DNA of 33,603 nucleotides from Chryseosolibacter sp964393795 (GCA_964393795.1 CAYMWA010000020.1:1-33603); one strand, 5' to 3'; positions 14,565-22,437 are shown, counted from the first letter of the stretch. Notes: generated from the sequence alone by a model not told the origin. A program made the numbers and translations.

Positions 14565-16651
14565 GAATCGTATTTTTTTATTTGCGATATAAACGCCCCC
14601 TCAAGCAACACGGAATGCACGTCCAAGTTATGGAACTTCGCCGCGTCTAAAAAACGGTAACTGTAGAAATATGAGTTGCTGCTGTCAAGGATAACGTTCC
14701 TGCATTGAATTCGCGAGGCAATCTCTCCGGCATCCGGCACAGCGTTGTTGGCGATCACCACGCAGTCGACCGTCAACGTAGCAGGTAGGCGAAACGCGCT
14801 GTCGTCGATGAAGAGGATCGTCACACCGTTCCATACGATGAGCCGGCATCCGGCAAAGGAACGCGACGGCACCACCCCGTCGCTGACATCGCGCACACCA
14901 GACATCAGCCTGTTGGGCATCACATGATAACGAATCGCTTCTGCTTCATCCCGCAACAGCGAATCCGTTAAGAAGAAGCTTTTCCCCCGATCGATCAGGT
15001 CCATCGCACTGTGTCCGGGGATGCGGTAAATGACCATGCGCTGGACGTCAACGTTGCGTGCAAAATGCCACCATTGCAAGCCAGCGTATAATGCGACAAT
15101 AGCCGAAGCCAGCAAGAACATGGCAAACTTCCGGTATTCGATGAGCGCGAACAACACCATGAGGAAGGCGATCAACAACACACATTGACCGGGCGTAATG
15201 AAGATGTTCTCCGTCAGTGCCAGTGGCAAATCCTCCATCACAAAAACGGCCCCATTCAGAAAACGGATCACCCATTCAAGTGCATATCCCAACAGCACTG
15301 CTATGGGCGTCATAAAAGAAACCACCAGCACCCCGAGGCCCCCAATGAGGATAAGCGACGACACTGGAACCACCAGCAAGTTGGAGAGCAGGAAGTAGTT
15401 GGGAAATTGATGGAAGTACAGTATGCCTAACGGAAAAGTAGCGATCTGGGCAGCGATCGAAACCACCGAGAGCTTCCAGATCTTTGCCATGAACGAATGC
15501 TGCGGTTCCCACAGTACGATAATGCGCGGATAGAGGTAGACGATGCCGAGCACGGCAAGATACGACAACTGGAAGCCCACCGAACGAATTAGAAACGGGT
15601 CGTACAACAGGAGGCAGAAGGCAGACACGGCCAGCGTATTGTAGACATTGGTACTTCTCGCGGCAGGCCGGCCCAGTGCAAGGAAGGAAAACATCGTCAC
15701 CGCTCGCAACACTGACGGCGATAACCCGGTAACAAAAGCGTACAACCACAGCAGCACGAGCGCGGCCACGGCTACGAGCCAGCGGCCACCGCGAAAGCGG
15801 TTAAGGGGCTTAAACAACCATAGAAGAATCAGGTACAGGATGCTGACATGCAGGCCCGACACTGCGAGAATGTGCATGGTGCCGGTCGCGCCATAAGCAC
15901 TTGTAAGCTCGTTGTCCAGCCCGTCCGTTACGCCAAGCACAAGTGCCGAGGCAATGGCTTGTTCATGCGCGCCGTGCACAAACTTCTTCAAGGTGTTATC
16001 AGCCCACTCGCGGCCCTTGAAAGCAAGGGCGACAAACCGGTTCGGTGGCGCGTATCCGATCTTCGCTGCCTCCCCTGCCCTTACGAAATGCTGGTGGAAA
16101 ATATTCTTCGCGGCAAGAAACGCCTTGTAGTCGAACTCGCCGGGATTTCCAGGCGCATCGAGGGTATCTGGCATCCCGTTCACGAGCAGCACATCCCCGT
16201 ATTGAAAGGGCTCGGCGAAGCCCTCCTTCGAAAGGTACAAAATAACCTTCCCGCGCTGCGCACGCCAGACCGTATCACGCACCTCCAAAATCCGCGCCTC
16301 CACCTTCCAGCTATTCGCCTTTTCCTCCGCATAACGCGTCACTACAGCGTGATATCGTGAGACAGGGCCTTCGTGATTGATAAGGTGATCAGAATGACGC
16401 GAGTCCATATGCCATACGGCATTGACGTATCCGATCAGCAGGATGAACACAAGCGCCACTCCCCCGGGATTCAGCGAACGGCGGATGCGTCGGCCTGCGA
16501 GGGCAAGGAGAAAATACAACAGGGCAAGTCCGAAGATTGCGGTGACCGCCACCTTCATACGGATCAGGTCGGGATTGTACAAGGCCAGCAACACCCCTGC
16601 GGCCAGAAAAAGCACACTACGGACGAAGGTGTAGGGTATCCACCGGAGCAT
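14561..16651 (-). CDS. comEC: ComEC/Rec2-type DNA uptake channel protein
   Basis: 696 residues in the inner membrane. N-terminal hydrophobic helices, then the soluble OB-like DUF4131 segment (about 65-190), then the polytopic competence domain with the signature TMHILAVSGLHVSIL (about 260) and many helices up to about 530. Family members pass one DNA strand into the cytoplasm during natural transformation. The C-terminal part (about 545-696) is where many homologues have a metallo-beta-lactamase-like nuclease; here only a degenerate remnant is seen (PGHSAMDLIDRGKSFF) with no HxHxDH motif. No other competence gene lies in the window. The start ATG is 15 bases from the inverted array that separates it from phoH. 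Confidence 0.93.
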   Translation of the reverse strand: MLRWIPYTFVRSVLFLAAGVLLALYNPDLIRMKVAVTAIFGLALLYFLLALAGRRIRRSLNPGGVALVFILLIGYVNAVWHMDSRHSDHLINHEGPVSRYHAVVTRYAEEKANSWKVEARILEVRDTVWRAQRGKVILYLSKEGFAEPFQYGDVLLVNGMPDTLDAPGNPGEFDYKAFLAAKNIFHQHFVRAGEAAKIGYAPPNRFVALAFKGREWADNTLKKFVHGAHEQAIASALVLGVTDGLDNELTSAYGATGTMHILAVSGLHVSILYLILLWLFKPLNRFRGGRWLVAVAALVLLWLYAFVTGLSPSVLRAVTMFSFLALGRPAARSTNVYNTLAVSAFCLLLYDPFLIRSVGFQLSYLAVLGIVYLYPRIIVLWEPQHSFMAKIWKLSVVSIAAQIATFPLGILYFHQFPNYFLLSNLLVVPVSSLILIGGLGVLVVSFMTPIAVLLGYALEWVIRFLNGAVFVMEDLPLALTENIFITPGQCVLLIAFLMVLFALIEYRKFAMFLLASAIVALYAGLQWWHFARNVDVQRMVIYRIPGHSAMDLIDRGKSFFLTDSLLRDEAEAIRYHVMPNRLMSGVRDVSDGVVPSRSFAGCRLIVWNGVTILFIDDSAFRLPATLTVDCVVIANNAVPDAGEIASRIQCRNVILDSSNSYFYSYRFLDAAKFHNLDVHSVLLEGAFISQIKKYDS

Positions 16652-16665
16652 GTTGTAAGGTAGGG

Positions 16666-16793
16666 AAATGCAGGTTTAAATGCAGGTTCAAATACAGGTT
16701 AAATGCAGGTTTAAATTGAATCGAACACGCCTTTAACCTGCATTCATACATGCATTAAACTTGTATTTAACTTGCATTCCAACTTGCATTTAA
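16666..16793. repeat. Inverted 12-base-word array between phoH and comEC
   Basis: The left arm has four units of about 12 bases (ATGCAGGTTTAA type, 16668-16714). The right arm (about 16731-16793) holds the same words inverted (TTTAACCTGCAT, TTTAACTTGCAT). The centre is about GAATCGAACACGC. The last unit includes the TAA stop of phoH. The genes on both sides run in the same direction, so this is not restricted to convergent spacers. Confidence 0.82.
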
Positions 16794-17749
16794 GAAGTCG
16801 CTCGTCCATACGCCTCAATGATATCCTTCACCAAACGGTGGCGAACGACATCCTTATCCGTAAGTTCGACAAACGCAATTCCCTTCACATCCTTCAGCAC
16901 GTGCATCGCCTCCTTGAGTCCGGAGCGTTGGTTTGAAGGTAAGTCCACCTGCGTCGGATCACCGGTGATAATCATTTTAGAGTCGGGCCCCATGCGGGTC
17001 ATAAACATCTTCATCTGCATGGGCGTAGTATTCTGTGCTTCGTCCAACAGAATAAAGGCGTTGTTGAGTGTCCGGCCGCGCATATATGCCAGGGGCGCAA
17101 TCTCGATAATCTCGCGCTCCATATAGTAGCCCAGCTTTTCAAACGGGATCATGTCGTTCAACGCATCGTATATTGGCCGAAGGTAAGGGTCGATCTTTTC
17201 CTTGAGGTCGCCCGGAAGGAATCCGAGGTTCTCCCCCGCTTCCACGGCCGGGCGGGAGATGATGATTTTTTTAACCGACTTATTCTTCAGGGCCTGCACC
17301 GCCATGGCCACCGAAATGTACGTCTTGCCCGTACCGGCGGGGCCAAGTGCAAACACGAGGTCATTCTCCTTTACATCGTCGACAAGCCGCTGTTGATTCT
17401 GCGTCTTGGCCCTGATGGCCGAGCCGCGCGTGCCATAGAGGATGACGCCATCGGGAATACTACCATTGCCGTTCTCCGGAATGGCGGTGATCTCGTCTTC
17501 ACGGGAAATGTAACTTTTGACATTTTCTTCCGTGATCCGGCCATATCGGTGGTAATGTTCTATCAAGGCGGCAAGGATATCGCTGATTTGTATGATTTCC
17601 GAGTTACTTCCCTTGAGCAGTATTTGGTTGCCCCGGGAAACGATGCGGCTCTTGGGGAAGGCCGCGGCCAGTGAGTCGATGTTCTTGTTTTCGACTCCGA
17701 GGAAGTCGATCAGGGAAACATTCTCAAGATTTACGATTTTTTCTATCAA
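16790..17749 (-). CDS. PhoH-family ATPase
   Basis: 319 residues, cytosolic. The N-terminal part (KIVNLENVSLIDFLGVENKN) is the conserved KH-like region of PhoH-like proteins. The ATPase domain has Walker A FALGPAGTGKTYISVAMA (about 136-143), SRPAVEAGENLGFLPGDL, Walker B FILLDEAQNTTPMQMKMFMT and ITGDPTQVDLP. Relatives pair with YbeY/RNA-processing functions or act in phosphate stress; the exact role is not settled. The start appears to be TTG: no in-frame ATG or GTG precedes the conserved N-terminus. Its stop codon is part of a repeat arm. Confidence 0.92.
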   Translation of the reverse strand: MIEKIVNLENVSLIDFLGVENKNIDSLAAAFPKSRIVSRGNQILLKGSNSEIIQISDILAALIEHYHRYGRITEENVKSYISREDEITAIPENGNGSIPDGVILYGTRGSAIRAKTQNQQRLVDDVKENDLVFALGPAGTGKTYISVAMAVQALKNKSVKKIIISRPAVEAGENLGFLPGDLKEKIDPYLRPIYDALNDMIPFEKLGYYMEREIIEIAPLAYMRGRTLNNAFILLDEAQNTTPMQMKMFMTRMGPDSKMIITGDPTQVDLPSNQRSGLKEAMHVLKDVKGIAFVELTDKDVVRHRLVKDIIEAYGRATS

Positions 17750-18012
17750 AGAGTATGGTTTGTGATTAAAATATAATTGTTAACACTATTTCCGCGCGTT
17801 CGGTTTACCGCACACGGCCTGGATCAAAAGATTCCGGAACGGCCAGGCGTCCGGCCTGTCTATCGAGCGCACACTTTAAAAAGCCGCATTTAAGCCAGGC
17901 ACCAGCAATATTCGCATTAAATACGCTAATTTTACGGCGACAAAAATTAAAAAATAAAAAGCACAGCTGCGAGGGCCGGGCTGCCAAAACTTTTTAAACT
18001 CCTGTCTCCAAT
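17750..18012. other. Divergent promoter region, phoH / SAM hydroxide adenosyltransferase
   Basis: 263 bases between divergent genes, AT-rich close to both start codons. It must hold both promoters, but no box pair is convincing. A GC-rich stretch at 17810-17860 has complementary GGCCTGGA/GGCCAGG-like words without a clear stem. Confidence 0.3.
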
Positions 18013-18777
18013 ATGGCGATTGTAACACTTTTAACAGATTCTGGCGAAAGTGATCATTACGTAGCCGCCATTAAAGCACGAATTTTCGCATTCGACAATT
18101 CGATACGGATCGTCGACATCAGCCATCAAGTCCGACTATTCGACATCGGACACGGCGCCTACGTCCTGCGTTCTGTTTTCCGTGAATTTCCGAAAGGGAC
18201 GGTGCACCTGGTGGGTGTGGATTCCGCTGGCAGCCGCAACGACGGCATTGTCCTGCTCAAACTCGAAGGACATTATTTCATCGGCGCCGACAACGGACTG
18301 TTAAGCCTCCTCAGCGACGCGCCTCCCGAAGGTATCTGGGCAATCGATCGAAGCAGTGCCACCACGTTTCCCGAAAAGGATATTTTTGCGCCCATTGCGG
18401 CCCGACTTGCGGCGGGAGACGGTCCGGAGAGCATGGGCAAGCCACTGAACGACTACAAGCGACTCATCGACCGGCAAGTCAAGGCGACGCGCAAGCAGAT
18501 CACCGGAAACATCATCCGCGTAGATCATTTCGGCAATCTGATCACCAATATTCCGAAGCAAGCCTTTGACGTACTCAGCAAGGACAAAACCTTTACCATT
18601 CAATTCGGCGGGGAAAAATTCCGGCGCATCCACGCGGCTTACCATCAGGCAGAACTCGGCGAATGCTTCATCGTATTCAACAGCCAGGACTTTCTCGAGA
18701 TCGGGATTTATAAAGGCAATGCGTCGGAGCTCCTGGGATTGGAGTATGATGGCGTGGTGAATATCGTATTTGATTGA
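18013..18777 (+). CDS. SAM hydroxide adenosyltransferase (DUF62 family)
   Basis: 254 residues, cytosolic. Begins MAIVTLLTDSGESDHYVAAIKARI, the family opening (usually TDFGxxDxYVG; here the F is S). It continues with IVDISHQVRLFDIGHGAYVL, VHLVGVDSAG, FIGADNGLLSLL, and the C-terminal barrel with RVDHFGNLITNI and FIVFNSQDFLEIGIYKGNAS. Characterised members cleave S-adenosylmethionine with water or hydroxide to adenosine and methionine; relatives include fluorinases and chlorinases. The SHQ and RVDHFGNLITN motifs fit the hydrolase group. Role in the cell is uncertain. The gene stands alone and is followed by repeats. Confidence 0.93.
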   Translation: MAIVTLLTDSGESDHYVAAIKARIFAFDNSIRIVDISHQVRLFDIGHGAYVLRSVFREFPKGTVHLVGVDSAGSRNDGIVLLKLEGHYFIGADNGLLSLLSDAPPEGIWAIDRSSATTFPEKDIFAPIAARLAAGDGPESMGKPLNDYKRLIDRQVKATRKQITGNIIRVDHFGNLITNIPKQAFDVLSKDKTFTIQFGGEKFRRIHAAYHQAELGECFIVFNSQDFLEIGIYKGNASELLGLEYDGVVNIVFD

Positions 18778-18803
18778 GGGGATGGTGAGTGGGGCGTGCG
18801 CCC

Positions 18804-18833
18804 GTCGGTCCCTGAGCCTGTCGAAGGGCCGAC
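18804..18833. repeat. Palindromic CCCTGAGCCTGTCGAAGGG-type element
   Basis: A short hairpin with stem GTCGG-CCCT / AGGG-CCGAC around GAGCCTGTCGA. It belongs to the very common CCTGAGCxTGTCGAAGG motif seen scattered in many bacterial genomes. It sits at the left edge of the tandem repeat block and interrupts a partial third copy of it (GTGAGTGGGGCGTGCGCC at 18786-18803). Confidence 0.7.
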
Positions 18834-18840
18834 ACGGGAA

Positions 18841-19293
18841 TCGTGAGGCGTGAATCGTGAGACGTGAGTGGTGAGTGGTGAGTGGGGCGTGCGCCGTGAC
18901 AGATGAATCCAGCAAACCANNNNNNNNNNNNNNNNNNNNNNNNNNNNNNNNNNNNNNNNNNNNNNNNNNNNNNNNNNNNNNNNNNNNNNNNNNNNNNNNN
19001 NNNNNNNNNNNNNNNNNNNGGCTTTTCCTCATCAACCGAATATGAACTACAACCTCTCAAAAAAAAACTCAGCGTCCTCAGCGCCTTGGCGTCTTCGCGG
19101 TGAATCTCGTGAGGCGTGAATCGTGAGACGTGAGTGGTGAGTGGTCAGTGGTGAGTGGTGAGTGGTGAGTAGGGCGTGCGCCGTGACAGATGAATCCAGC
19201 AAACCAGGCTTTTCCTCATCAACCGAATATGAACTACAACCTCTCAAAAAAAAACTCAGCGCCCTCAGCGCCGTGGCGCCTTCGCGGTGAATG
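18841..19293. repeat. Tandem duplication with heptads, broken by assembly gap
   Basis: Copy 1 is 18841-19106 (166 known bases plus 100 N) and copy 2 is 19107-19293 (187 bases). Each copy has GTGARNN heptads (6 units at 18843-18884, 9 at 19109-19171), a GGGCGTGCGCCGTGACAG segment, a unique stretch, an A run and a CGCC/CTCAG-rich end. The three extra heptads (21 bases) fully explain the length difference. The 534-base spacer 18778-19311 contains no gene. Confidence 0.88.
18920..19019. other. Assembly gap of 100 N
   Basis: Exactly 100 N, the usual placeholder for unknown length. The flanking bases AAACCA and GGCTTTT are contiguous in copy 2 (19201-19213), so nothing need be missing, or whole repeat units are missing. 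Any reading frame crossing it is artificial. Confidence 0.98.
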
Positions 19294-19311
19294 TTGTGAG
19301 CCGCCTTTCCC

Positions 19312-20463
19312 TCAAAACCGCTCCAATCCCAGGAACCCGACAGGCAACCCGGTCTTCCCGTGCTCAGCTAAGTCGGCAAGCACTTCTCCTACTACTGGCA
19401 CAAACTTGAAGCCATGACCGCTGAAGCCGCACGCGATGACGACGTCTTTTCCGTGTCCGGGAAGAAAATCGATGATAAAATGCGTATCCGGAGAGTACGT
19501 ATAGAGGCAGCTTTTCACTGCAACGATCTTTTCCCCCGCAGTGGGAAGGTACGTCCTGAGGAACGCACGGATTGTTTCTTCTTCTCCCGATGAAATATCC
19601 TGCGCAGCAGTTGCCGGATCACATGATGATCCCGGATAGTGGTGGGCGAGCTTAAGGCCCGAAGGTCCGCCGAACGATTCGGCCGACAGATAGGGAAACC
19701 CGTAGAACGTTCCGTGTGTCGGGTCTTCGACAAACCAGCACGGGAAGCGGTCAGCCGAAAACGCATCAGGATCGGGTGGCATCACCCACGCGAGGTACTG
19801 TCGCGTGACGTTCAGTCCGACCTTCAGTTGCGGGATGACATGCGAAGTCCACGCGCCCGCGGTGATAACAAGTTTGTCGCATGTGTAGGTCTGGTCGGCG
19901 GTCACCACCGTGATGCCATCGGATGCCTTCTTCCAGGTCAGCACCGCCGTGTTCGTTTTGATCACTGCGCCATTCCTCACCGCCTCCTCCGCATACATCT
20001 TGACCGCGCGTTCCGGCCGGAGAAAGCCTGCGTCGGGTTCGAAGATAGCATCGAAGTCGTCGGGTATGTTGAAGGCGGCATATTTCGATTTTTGTTGGAG
20101 GTGACTCACGTTTTCGATCTCGAGGTCGTGGATGCGCGCCGAGTTTCGGATGCCGCGGATGTTTTCGTTGTCGGATTTTCCCAGATAAAGGATACCCGTC
20201 TGGTGATAAACCTTTTGCGCCGTATGTCTTTCAAAGGCACGCCAGTTGCGATATGATTGTCTCAGGAGGGGCACATAGTCGGGATGCTCGAAATATGCAT
20301 TGCGGATAATCCGCGACTGTCCCGCGTGTGATCCTTTTTCATGCGGGATGTCGAACTGCTCCAGGCCAAGCACGCGCTGTCCACGGCGTGCCAGCTCATA
20401 GCAGGCAGCGGCGCCCATTGAGCCAACGCCAATGATGATGGTCTGGAAGTGGGGTTCGGACAT
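19312..20463 (-). CDS. solA: FAD-dependent sarcosine / N-methyltryptophan oxidase family protein
   Basis: 383 residues. N-terminal Rossmann motif TIIIGVGSMGAAACYELARRG, ending in LEQFD. Then SHAGQSRIIRNAYFEHPDYVPL, the family motif around the FAD and substrate. Near the end comes KSCLYTYSPDTHFIID, whose cysteine matches the covalent FAD site of monomeric sarcosine oxidases, followed by ACGFSGHGFKFVPVVGEVLADL. Family members oxidise N-methyl amino acids to the amine, formaldehyde and hydrogen peroxide. The exact substrate is not set by sequence, so the symbol is by similarity. Copies of one repeat element flank the gene in opposite orientation. Confidence 0.87.
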   Translation of the reverse strand: MSEPHFQTIIIGVGSMGAAACYELARRGQRVLGLEQFDIPHEKGSHAGQSRIIRNAYFEHPDYVPLLRQSYRNWRAFERHTAQKVYHQTGILYLGKSDNENIRGIRNSARIHDLEIENVSHLQQKSKYAAFNIPDDFDAIFEPDAGFLRPERAVKMYAEEAVRNGAVIKTNTAVLTWKKASDGITVVTADQTYTCDKLVITAGAWTSHVIPQLKVGLNVTRQYLAWVMPPDPDAFSADRFPCWFVEDPTHGTFYGFPYLSAESFGGPSGLKLAHHYPGSSCDPATAAQDISSGEEETIRAFLRTYLPTAGEKIVAVKSCLYTYSPDTHFIIDFLPGHGKDVVIACGFSGHGFKFVPVVGEVLADLAEHGKTGLPVGFLGLERF

Positions 20464-20499
20464 GGTGGTGACTATTCGGAAAAAACGTCTCGGAAATTT

Positions 20500-20600
20500 A
20501 ACCGCAAAGTCGGAAAGACGCGGAGAAGCGCCAAGGGAATTTTTATGGGATGTCTCGGCTCACGAGATTCACCGCCAAGGCGCCAAGGCGCACGCCCTCA
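20500..20600 (-). repeat. Inverted, internally shortened copy of the 18.8-19.3 kb repeat
   Basis: The reverse complement of about 20556-20600 contains GTGAGGGCGTGCGCC, then CTTGGCG and CGGTGAATCTCGTGAG. This matches both ends of the duplicated unit at 18841-19293 but lacks its middle of about 80 bases. Bases 20500-20535 carry CGCAAAG/CGCCAAGG words of a common intergenic type. Confidence 0.7.
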
Positions 20601-20635
20601 CTTAAAACTTCGAACTTAAAACTTTAAACTTAAGA
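20601..20635. repeat. Heptad array, CTTAAAA x5 (overlaps esterase end)
   Basis: Five 7-base units (CTTAAAA, CTTCGAA, CTTAAAA, CTTTAAA, CTTAAGA). The last three units encode the final residues and the TAA stop of the esterase gene on the minus strand. Confidence 0.85.
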
Positions 20636-21470
20636 ACGTATCCATTTCATCGAGCGTCGCGCGATAATCCGATCCGTCGCCTTTGTTGGCGTTGAAAAAG
20701 CCGTGGTTCCGGCCGTCGAAGGGTATGAGTGTGCATTCGTTCCCTTGTGCCCGCATGGCATTGCAAAAGTCGATGGCCTGAGTGATCGGCACGACCTTGT
20801 CTCCGGTTCCGTGGAAGATCAATGTTGGCGGGGCGTCCGGCCGGACGTGATCGATAGGCGAGATCGCGCTGATCTTCTTCAGCAGTTTCTTATTGTCGCG
20901 GCGATTTACAAAGAACTTGACCATATCCAGTACGGGATTAAAGAGCACGAGCGCGTCGGGCACGGCGCTGATGGCGAGGTTGTCGCCGGGCGTGTTGAAG
21001 CCCGCCACCAGTGCTGTACAGGCTGCGAGGTGACCGCCCGCGCTTCCTCCTGCGACGACGATGCGATCGGGGGCGATGTTGAATTCAGCGGCATGTCCAC
21101 GCACCCACCGGACGGCAGATTTGGCATCCGCCACACACGCAAAGGGCGTCACGTCGTGGCGCGACTTTACGCGATAGTCGGCCACCACCGTAACGAAACC
21201 GTGCGCGGCAAAATACCGGGCATGCGGCACAAACTGCTGAACCGAGCCTTTCGTCCATCCACCTCCGAAAAAGAAGATGAGACCCACCCGCGGCGAGGCA
21301 GCGGTATCAGTGGGTTGAAAGACATGGAGTCGGAGGAGCGTCGTGTCGCCCACCGACTTGTAGATCCTCGACTCCGCACCGGGTATGGCTTCTGGCGACG
21401 GATCAGCCGATTGAGCGTAAGCGGCAGCGTTAAAGAGGCCGAAGAGTAAGAGCAAGACGGGGATACGCAT
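20616..21470 (-). CDS. Secreted alpha/beta hydrolase (esterase, acetylxylan-esterase-like)
   Basis: 284 residues with a signal peptide (MRIPVLLLLFGLFNAAAYAQ, cleavage near AYA-Q). Fold motifs: oxyanion region LIFFFGGGWTKGS, nucleophile elbow VAGGSAGGHLAA (Ser of GxSxG), acid in FHGTGDKVVP and base in DGRNHGFF. It resembles BD-FAE/hormone-sensitive-lipase-type esterases that remove acyl groups from plant polysaccharides, but the substrate is not certain. The start was set at ATG 21470 because the longer frame uses TTG and adds eight residues before the signal peptide. The C-terminal SLKF and the stop are made of heptad-array sequence. Confidence 0.88.
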   Translation of the reverse strand: MRIPVLLLLFGLFNAAAYAQSADPSPEAIPGAESRIYKSVGDTTLLRLHVFQPTDTAASPRVGLIFFFGGGWTKGSVQQFVPHARYFAAHGFVTVVADYRVKSRHDVTPFACVADAKSAVRWVRGHAAEFNIAPDRIVVAGGSAGGHLAACTALVAGFNTPGDNLAISAVPDALVLFNPVLDMVKFFVNRRDNKKLLKKISAISPIDHVRPDAPPTLIFHGTGDKVVPITQAIDFCNAMRAQGNECTLIPFDGRNHGFFNANKGDGSDYRATLDEMDTFLSLKF

Positions 21471-21563
21471 GGCCTGGATGGTTGGGATTTCCAATATTAA
21501 GAAAAAAGAACGACGCGAACGTTGTTATGGCCGGTTCACGAGGCGCACCTAAATAATATGATC

Positions 21564-21598
21564 GCCAAAAGCCAACAACCAACAGCCAATCACCAACC
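21564..21598. repeat. Heptad array, RCCAAMM x5
   Basis: Five 7-base units (GCCAAAA, GCCAACA, ACCAACA, GCCAATC, ACCAACC) upstream of tRNA-Leu. The surrounding spacer 21471-21735 has no gene. Confidence 0.75.
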
Positions 21599-21735
21599 GC
21601 AATTATTCACTGCCTCAAAAATTGTCCGAAAACGATCTTTTACTCATATTTGCATCCTTCCTTCGCTGGAGCTTTTAGGGGCAAATTACAGAACCAATGT
21701 AGTTGGTCCCGTTAATAAGGCTCCGGCGAAGACAA

Positions 21736-21817
21736 GCCAAAGTGGCGGAATTGGTAGACGCGCACGACTCAAAATCGTGTACCGCAAGGTGTGAGGGTTC
21801 GATTCCCTCCTTTGGTA
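21736..21817 (+). tRNA. tRNA-Leu (anticodon CAA)
   Basis: 82 bases form a complete cloverleaf. The acceptor is GCCAAAG/CTTTGGT (first pair G.U) with discriminator A. The D loop contains GGTAGACGC. The anticodon stem is CACGA/TCGTG with loop CTCAAAA, anticodon CAA, reading UUG. A long variable arm (TGTACCGCAAGGTGT), typical of leucine tRNAs, follows, and the T arm is GAGGG-TTCGATT-CCCTC. The 3' CCA is not encoded. Confidence 0.97.
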
Positions 21818-21905
21818 CGGATGAACTTTCCCAGGTGAAGAGCGTTCTTGTTCTAACTGGCTTATGACCGCCTAAGCACTTTAGCTAAGGCACAACCCCG
21901 AACAG

Positions 21906-22076
21906 ATGAATACAATCATCATTGACAAGAAGAAGTATGTAGTTGTAGAACAAGCTGAATACAACCGTCTGCGTGAAAAAGCTGCTGCAAAAACGCCTAT
22001 TGCCCGAAAACTAACGCTGGCAGAGGGTAAAAAACTCGCCTATAGTCTTATCGACAAATGGCAGAAAGAAAAGTAA
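21906..22076 (+). CDS. Putative type II antitoxin of a ParE-type pair
   Basis: A 56-residue frame starting MNTIIIDKKKYVVVEQAEYN. A beta-rich N-terminus is followed by a helix RLREKAAA and an acidic-basic C-terminal helix ending KWQKEK. The arrangement is that of a small antitoxin whose gene overlaps the toxin start by 19 bases. The DNA-binding class is not clear (possibly Phd or a short RHH-like protein). The toxin gene behind it is truncated, so the antitoxin may be an orphan that can still bind DNA or other toxins. Confidence 0.65.
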   Translation: MNTIIIDKKKYVVVEQAEYNRLREKAAAKTPIARKLTLAEGKKLAYSLIDKWQKEK

Positions 22077-22180
22077 GCATCTTAAATAACGCGGCTGAAG
22101 AAGTCGCCCATGTTGCTTACTTCATAGAATCAAAGGGACTTCCTAAAACGGCCAAGAAATTCGTAGACGATTCGGAAACT
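22058..22180 (+). pseudogene. Truncated RelE/ParE-family toxin
   Basis: The first 40 residues (MAERKVSILNNAAEEVAHVA then YFIESKGLPKTAKKFVDDSE) look like the N-terminal helix pair of a ParE-type toxin. After about 22177 the similarity stops: the open frame goes on to 22438, but through DNA that is the antisense of a HigB-like gene. The catalytic and C-terminal beta part is missing, so it is judged inactive. Confidence 0.7.
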
Positions 22181-22393
22181 AAATCGTGCCACCAGCCGGT
22201 ACTCATTGCCCATGATATTGAAGACCATCCGGTCATCTCCAACAATGTCCGCCATCGGGTAGGCCCGCCGAATGTCATTAAAGTTACCCCACGAAGCCTT
22301 TTTACACACGCTGTACCAGGTTTCCAGTGGCTCCCGGGCGTCAGCGTGATGTTGATAGAATTCGACGAGGGTCTTTCGGCTAATAACATTCAC
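22130..22393 (-). pseudogene. Truncated HigB-family toxin, tail-to-tail with ParE remnant
   Basis: From a GTG start the first 73 residues (VISRKTLVEFYQHHADAREP, WYSVCKKASWGNFNDIRRAY, VGDDRMVFNIMGNEYRLVAR) match the HigB pattern of mRNA interferases. The C-terminal part expected next (IRFVGTHxEYD) is absent, and from about 22175 the frame reads the antisense of the ParE-type gene, stopping at 22130. A higA antitoxin gene would be expected just beyond but is not there. A deletion that fused two toxin loci explains the site. Confidence 0.7.
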
Positions 22394-22410
22394 AACAGCA
22401 AATCAACAGA

Positions 22411-22437
22411 AAGAGTTGGTAAAAAACCAACTTTTTA
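22411..22437. terminator. Rho-independent terminator
   Basis: Stem AGTTGGT/ACCAACT with an A5 loop. It is followed by a T run on the plus strand and preceded by A-rich bases. It closes the toxin-antitoxin region before the DUF4142 gene. Confidence 0.7.

Noticed and set aside
18301..19103. Frames across the N run
   Set aside because: The gap length is arbitrary, so any frame through 18920-19019 is meaningless; they also overlap the SAM hydroxide adenosyltransferase gene in antisense.
21522..21794. 90-residue plus-strand frame
   Set aside because: It runs through a heptad array and into tRNA-Leu, and shows no protein-like features.
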